Source: Diaminobutyricibacter sp049994905
GTDB lineage: Bacteria; Actinomycetota; Actinomycetes; Actinomycetales; Microbacteriaceae
DNA: 64,000 nt
Assembly (NCBI RefSeq): GCF_049994905.1
Contig: NZ_CP188258.1
Location: 1,736,001-1,800,000 of the forward strand
Direction: 5' to 3'
The first letter of the stretch is position 1. The number at the start of each line of letters is the position of its first letter. This document shows positions 60,195-64,000 of this stretch, piece after piece. The notes under the pieces were generated by a model. It did not search any database and was not told the origin of the DNA. It was given only the letters and a program-made list of their open reading frames with translations. The position numbers and the translations under genes were made by a program.

Positions 60195-61169
60195 GTGATC
60201 GAACATGCGTCACCGGTGGGTGATCCGCCGCCGCACGAGGGCATCGTCGTCTCAGCACTGTCACGGTCTTTCGACGGGGTGACGGTCGTGCGTGACGCGA
60301 CCTTCGAGGTCCGTCCGGGTTCGGTCACAGCGCTTGTCGGCCCGAACGGTGCCGGTAAGACGACGGTCATGCTCATCCTGGCGAGCCTCCTGCAGCCCAG
60401 CTCCGGCTCTGTGCGTGTCGGGGGCTTCGACCCGGTCACCGAACCGGCATCGGTGCGCAAGGTGATGGGGTGGATGCCGGACACCCTCGGTTCGTGGCCG
60501 ACCCTGACGGTGACGTCGGCCATCCGCACGACGGCACGGATGTACGGCATCGATTCCGAGGCGTCGACTCGGCGCGCGACTGACCTGGTCGATCTCGTCG
60601 GCCTGGATGCGCTGGCAGACTCGCCGACGCGGGTGCTGTCGCGCGGCCAGAAGCAGCGGCTCAGTCTCGCCCGCGCTCTCGTTCACGAGCCGTCGGTGCT
60701 CATCCTCGACGAGCCTGCCTCCGGTCTCGACCCGGCAGCGCGAGCGGACCTGCGTGAACTCATCCGCAGGCTCGCCGGCGAGGGTACGGCGATCCTCGTG
60801 TCGAGCCATGTGCTCGCCGAGCTGGAGGAGATGGCCGACAGCGCCGTCTACCTGACCGCAGGCGTGACGGCGTCGGCCGAGACGGTGGCACGAGCGACCG
60901 CGGCGCAGCGGCAGTGGCGCATCCGCGGACTCGACCACGACGCCGTCCCGGCGGCGCTCGCCGTGGTCGGGGTCGCCGGCGACCGGGTGCAGGTCGACAA
61001 TCTCGGAACCCTGGTGTCGGTCTCGGGCGAGGCGGATGCTGCGGCCCTCCTGCGCGCGCTCATCGCATCCGGCGTCGAGATCAGCAGCTTCTCGCCCGCC
61101 GTCGGAGAGTTGGAGCACACGTTCCTCGACCTCAACCGTTCGTCGAACCTCGAGGGAGACCTCCGATGA
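60195..61169 (+). CDS. ABC transporter ATP-binding protein
   Basis: 324 aa from GTG 60195 with GGAGGGGG upstream. Walker A VGPNGAGKTTVML, signature LSRGQKQRLSLA, Walker B VLILDEPASGLDP and H-loop SSHVLAE. The signature is LSRGQ rather than LSGGQ, a common variant in such exporters. A C-terminal regulatory domain follows (about 225-324). It overlaps the permease start (ATGA). Confidence 0.93.
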   Translation: MIEHASPVGDPPPHEGIVVSALSRSFDGVTVVRDATFEVRPGSVTALVGPNGAGKTTVMLILASLLQPSSGSVRVGGFDPVTEPASVRKVMGWMPDTLGSWPTLTVTSAIRTTARMYGIDSEASTRRATDLVDLVGLDALADSPTRVLSRGQKQRLSLARALVHEPSVLILDEPASGLDPAARADLRELIRRLAGEGTAILVSSHVLAELEEMADSAVYLTAGVTASAETVARATAAQRQWRIRGLDHDAVPAALAVVGVAGDRVQVDNLGTLVSVSGEADAAALLRALIASGVEISSFSPAVGELEHTFLDLNRSSNLEGDLR

Positions 61170-62254
61170 CGACGTTCCTCCCCGGTCTGTGGCTGATCGT
61201 CGGCCTCGAGCTCCGCCAGCGCGTGCGCGGCGCGGCGTGGTATGTGCTCATCGGGATCTTCGCGGTCGTACTCCTGGCCGTCACCGTGCTATTCACCTGG
61301 TACACCGTGAGCACCCCCGGCGCAGACTCCGGCGGCCCGCTGTACTCGGTGATCATGTACATCGTCCTGCTGCTGAGCACGCTGATGACCCCGGCACTGA
61401 GCGGCAGCGCGATCAACGGCGACCGCGATAGCGGCACGCTCGCGACGACGCAGGTCACGCTCATCACCACCGGCCAGCTCGTGCTGGGCAAGTTCATCGC
61501 AGCCTGGGTGAGCGCGCTGGCCTTCCTCGTGGTCAGCCTGCCGTTCATCATCGTGGCGGTGACACTGGGCGGACTCAGCCCGCTGACCATCGTCACCTCG
61601 GTCCTCATCCTCGTCGCCGAGCTCGGCATCTTCGCCGCGATCGGCGTCGGCCTCTCCGGGCTGCTGAACCGTCCGCTGTTCTCGGTGGTCGTCAGCTACC
61701 TGGTGATCGCGGCGCTCTGCGTCGGATCCCTGATCTCGTTCGGCCTGCTGACCATCGTCACCCGCAGCGATGTCGTCGTCACGCAGACGAACGTGTCCTC
61801 GACGTCGGGGGACCCGTCGACCGCCGACCCGTCGCAGATCCAGTGCGATCCGCCGACGACCTACACCTATCCGGTGCCGCGCTACGACTACTACTGGTGG
61901 ATGCTCGCCTCCAACCCCTACGTCGTCGTCGCCGACGCGACTCCCGGGTCGTTCACGACCCACGGGACGCCGTCCGACCTCTTCACGATCATCGCAACGG
62001 GTGTGCGCTCGGCCCAGCACGCGCCCGACCTCAGGATGACCCTCGACGACTGCGCCAGTGTGAAGGCCCAGGCGAACGGCATTCAGGACACCCCCAGCAC
62101 GCCGTCGCCGCAGGAGATCTACGACGACTCGGTCCCGTCCTGGTTCGTCGGCCTCGCCGTGCACGTGCTGCTGGCGGCGGGACTGCTCGCGGGTGCGTTC
62201 GCCCGCACCCGCACCCCGGCACGGCGGCTCTCGAAGGGAAGCCGCATCGCCTGA
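61166..62254 (+). CDS. ABC-2 type transporter permease
   Basis: 362 aa from ATG 61166, overlapping the ATPase stop. Six helices; conserved ALSGSAINGDRDSGTLATTQ loop (ABC-2 family). An outer loop between helices 5 and 6 has about 120 residues with two Cys (IQCDPP and LDDCASV), probably a disulfide. The substrate is unknown. Confidence 0.88.
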   Translation: MTTFLPGLWLIVGLELRQRVRGAAWYVLIGIFAVVLLAVTVLFTWYTVSTPGADSGGPLYSVIMYIVLLLSTLMTPALSGSAINGDRDSGTLATTQVTLITTGQLVLGKFIAAWVSALAFLVVSLPFIIVAVTLGGLSPLTIVTSVLILVAELGIFAAIGVGLSGLLNRPLFSVVVSYLVIAALCVGSLISFGLLTIVTRSDVVVTQTNVSSTSGDPSTADPSQIQCDPPTTYTYPVPRYDYYWWMLASNPYVVVADATPGSFTTHGTPSDLFTIIATGVRSAQHAPDLRMTLDDCASVKAQANGIQDTPSTPSPQEIYDDSVPSWFVGLAVHVLLAAGLLAGAFARTRTPARRLSKGSRIA

Positions 62255-62287
62255 CGCCGGATGAAAATACTTGGCTCGCCGTCGTTC

Positions 62288-62293
62288 TAGACT
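62288..62293 (+). promoter_or_regulatory. Possible -10 of a leaderless ilvD transcript
   Basis: TAGACT ends 7 nt before the ATG at 62300, the same geometry as at 18547 and 40355, and no ribosome-binding site is visible. There is no convincing -35 at 17-18 bp, so confidence is low. Confidence 0.35.
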
Positions 62294-62299
62294 CGACAC

Positions 62300-63994
62300 A
62301 TGCCTGAAATCGACTGGAAACCGCGTTCGCGGGTTGTCACCGACGGGATCGAAGCCACCACCAGCCGCGGAATGCTCCGGGCGGTCGGTATGGGCGACGC
62401 CGACTGGGAGAAGCCGCAGATCGGTATTGCGAGTTCGTGGAACGAGATCACGCCGTGCAACCTCTCCCTCGACCGGCTCGCACAGGGAGCGAAAGAGGGC
62501 GTCCACTCGGGCGGCGGTTATCCTCTCCAGTTCGGCACCATCTCCGTCTCCGACGGTATCTCGATGGGCCACGAAGGCATGCACTTCTCGCTCGTCTCCC
62601 GTGAGGTCATCGCCGACTCGGTCGAGACGGTCATGATGGCCGAGCGCCTCGATGGCACCGTGCTGCTCGCGGGCTGCGACAAGTCGCTGCCCGGCATGCT
62701 CATGGCCGCCGCACGACTCGACCTGGCCGCTGTGTTCCTCTATGCCGGCTCGATCGCACCCGGGTGGGTCAAGCTCTCCGACGGTACGGAGAAAGACGTT
62801 ACTATCATCGACTCGTTCGAGGCGGTCGGTGCATGCAAGGCCGGCAAGATGAGCGAAGAAGACCTCAAGCGCATCGAGTGCGCCATCGCCCCCGGCGAGG
62901 GCGCGTGCGGTGGCATGTACACCGCGAACACGATGGCCTCGGTCGCCGAAGCGCTCGGCATGAGCCTTCCCGGCTCTGCTGCACCGCCCTCGGCCGACCG
63001 GCGTCGCGACTACTTCGCGCACCGCAGTGGCGAAGCCGTCGTGAACCTCCTCAAGCTCGGCATCACCGCCCGCGACATCCTCACCAAGAAGGCCTTCGAG
63101 AACGCGATCGCCGTCGCGATGGCGTTCGGCGGCTCGACCAACGTCGTACTGCACCTCCTGGCCATCGCCCGCGAGGCGGAGGTCGACCTGACCATCGACG
63201 ACTTCAACCGCATCGGCGACACCATCCCGCACATCGGCGACCTGAAGCCGTTCGGCAAATACGTCATGAACGATGTCGACCGCCACGGCGGCGTGCCGGT
63301 CGTCATGAAGGCACTCCTCGACGCGGGCCTGCTGCACGGGGACTGCCTCACAGTCACCGGCAAGACGGTGGCCGAGAACCTGGCGGAGATCAACCCGCCG
63401 GCGCCGGACGGCGAAGTGATGCGCACGCTCGACAACCCGATCCACAAGACCGGTGGCATCACCATCCTCAAGGGTTCGTTCGCGCCCGAAGGCGCCGTCG
63501 TCAAGACGGCCGGGTTCGACGCCGACGTGTTCGAGGGCCCGGCCCGCGTGTTCGAACGCGAGCGGGCGGCGATGGATGCGCTGACCGAGGGGTCGATCAG
63601 CGCCGGCGACGTGGTCATCATCCGCTACGAAGGCCCGAAGGGCGGGCCCGGTATGCGAGAGATGCTCGCCATCACCGCCGCCATCAAGGGCGCAGGGCTC
63701 GGCAAGGATGTACTACTATTGACCGACGGTCGATTCTCAGGCGGCACAACCGGACTGTGCATCGGCCACATAGCACCCGAAGCGGTGGACGCAGGTCCAA
63801 TCGCCTTCGTGCGCGATGGTGATCTGATACGGGTCGATATCGCAGCTCGCTCCCTCGACCTACTTGTCGACGATTCCGAGCTTGCCGCCCGCCGTGAAGG
63901 CTGGGCACCGCTACCTCCGCGCTATACCCGTGGCGTTCTCGCAAAGTACTCGAAGCTCGTGCACTCCGCCGCGGAAGGCGCGATCACCGGGTAG
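62300..63994 (+). CDS. ilvD: Dihydroxy-acid dehydratase
   Basis: 564 aa, full length. Fe-S cluster Cys motifs: AGCDKSLPGMLMAAARLDL and EGACGGMYTANTMA, plus Cys at the ITPCNLSLDRLA start; the C-terminal LTDGRFSGGTTGLCIGH is present. It makes 2-keto acids in valine, leucine and isoleucine synthesis. From about 63706 the codons change: CTA, TTG and ATA appear repeatedly although they are almost absent before that point. The protein stays conserved, so a recombined 3' segment is likely. Confidence 0.95.
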   Translation: MPEIDWKPRSRVVTDGIEATTSRGMLRAVGMGDADWEKPQIGIASSWNEITPCNLSLDRLAQGAKEGVHSGGGYPLQFGTISVSDGISMGHEGMHFSLVSREVIADSVETVMMAERLDGTVLLAGCDKSLPGMLMAAARLDLAAVFLYAGSIAPGWVKLSDGTEKDVTIIDSFEAVGACKAGKMSEEDLKRIECAIAPGEGACGGMYTANTMASVAEALGMSLPGSAAPPSADRRRDYFAHRSGEAVVNLLKLGITARDILTKKAFENAIAVAMAFGGSTNVVLHLLAIAREAEVDLTIDDFNRIGDTIPHIGDLKPFGKYVMNDVDRHGGVPVVMKALLDAGLLHGDCLTVTGKTVAENLAEINPPAPDGEVMRTLDNPIHKTGGITILKGSFAPEGAVVKTAGFDADVFEGPARVFERERAAMDALTEGSISAGDVVIIRYEGPKGGPGMREMLAITAAIKGAGLGKDVLLLTDGRFSGGTTGLCIGHIAPEAVDAGPIAFVRDGDLIRVDIAARSLDLLVDDSELAARREGWAPLPPRYTRGVLAKYSKLVHSAAEGAITG

Positions 63995-64000
63995 CTTGCG

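Overview
The window is 64 kb of GC-rich chromosome from a high-GC Gram-positive bacterium. Gene content and order (ftsE with a long tail, ftsX, smpB and ssrA in a row; Kdp operon with an extra small peptide; ClpS-DUF2017; OtsA/OtsB; DGPF/ECF sigma pair; many leaderless-type promoters) suggest an actinobacterium, most likely a Microbacteriaceae member. That placement is inference from family knowledge; no 16S or marker phylogeny could be run.

Layout. 1-4240: cell-division ABC pair FtsE/FtsX, trans-translation genes smpB and ssrA (tmRNA, tag ANSNSTVSAKADFALAA), a tyrosine phosphatase and a SIMPL protein. 4424-7387: an Ala/Asn repeat protein with a leader-like N-terminus, coupled to a PqqD-like/M50 membrane metallopeptidase. 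This is a plausible undescribed peptide or protein maturation pair. 7469-15392: potassium uptake operon on the minus strand (small peptide, kdpF, A, B, C, D, E). 15630-18352: arginine deiminase and its antiporter. 18559-27222: SGNH hydrolase, TetR/epimerase divergon with two clear operators, RimK-RCK fusion next to a RimB-like protease, quinone oxidoreductase, NatAB-like ABC exporter, septum-formation-type lipoprotein and HisN.

27421-35992 is an 8.5-kb integrated element in the 3' end of tRNA-Lys(CTT), bounded by perfect 38-bp repeats. It has a tyrosine integrase, a winged/HTH protein, an excisionase-like protein, a AAA+-like ATPase, small zinc-finger proteins, a tiny membrane protein, a lipoprotein, a fragment resembling the C-terminus of an HK97 prohead protease, and three independent families of tandem repeats. 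It looks like a phage satellite or decayed integrative element of a kind I cannot name.

36150-49164: metabolic and stress genes, including a VOC protein, DUF1275, ECF42-type sigma with its DGPF protein, SDR, DUF732 lipoprotein, baeRF-type protein, Kef-like antiporter with DUF2017 and clpS, GH15 glycosidase divergent from a G6PDH paralogue, and an SLC13/ArsB-like transporter. 49161-54822: YhgE/Pip protein and an MMPL transporter carrying a C-terminal P-loop ATPase domain, divergent from a TetR gene over palindromic operators. 54869-63994: second SGNH hydrolase, TIM-barrel epimerase, trehalose genes otsA-otsB (otsA with no standard start codon), CorA, an ABC pair, and ilvD whose last ~95 codons use different codons from the rest.
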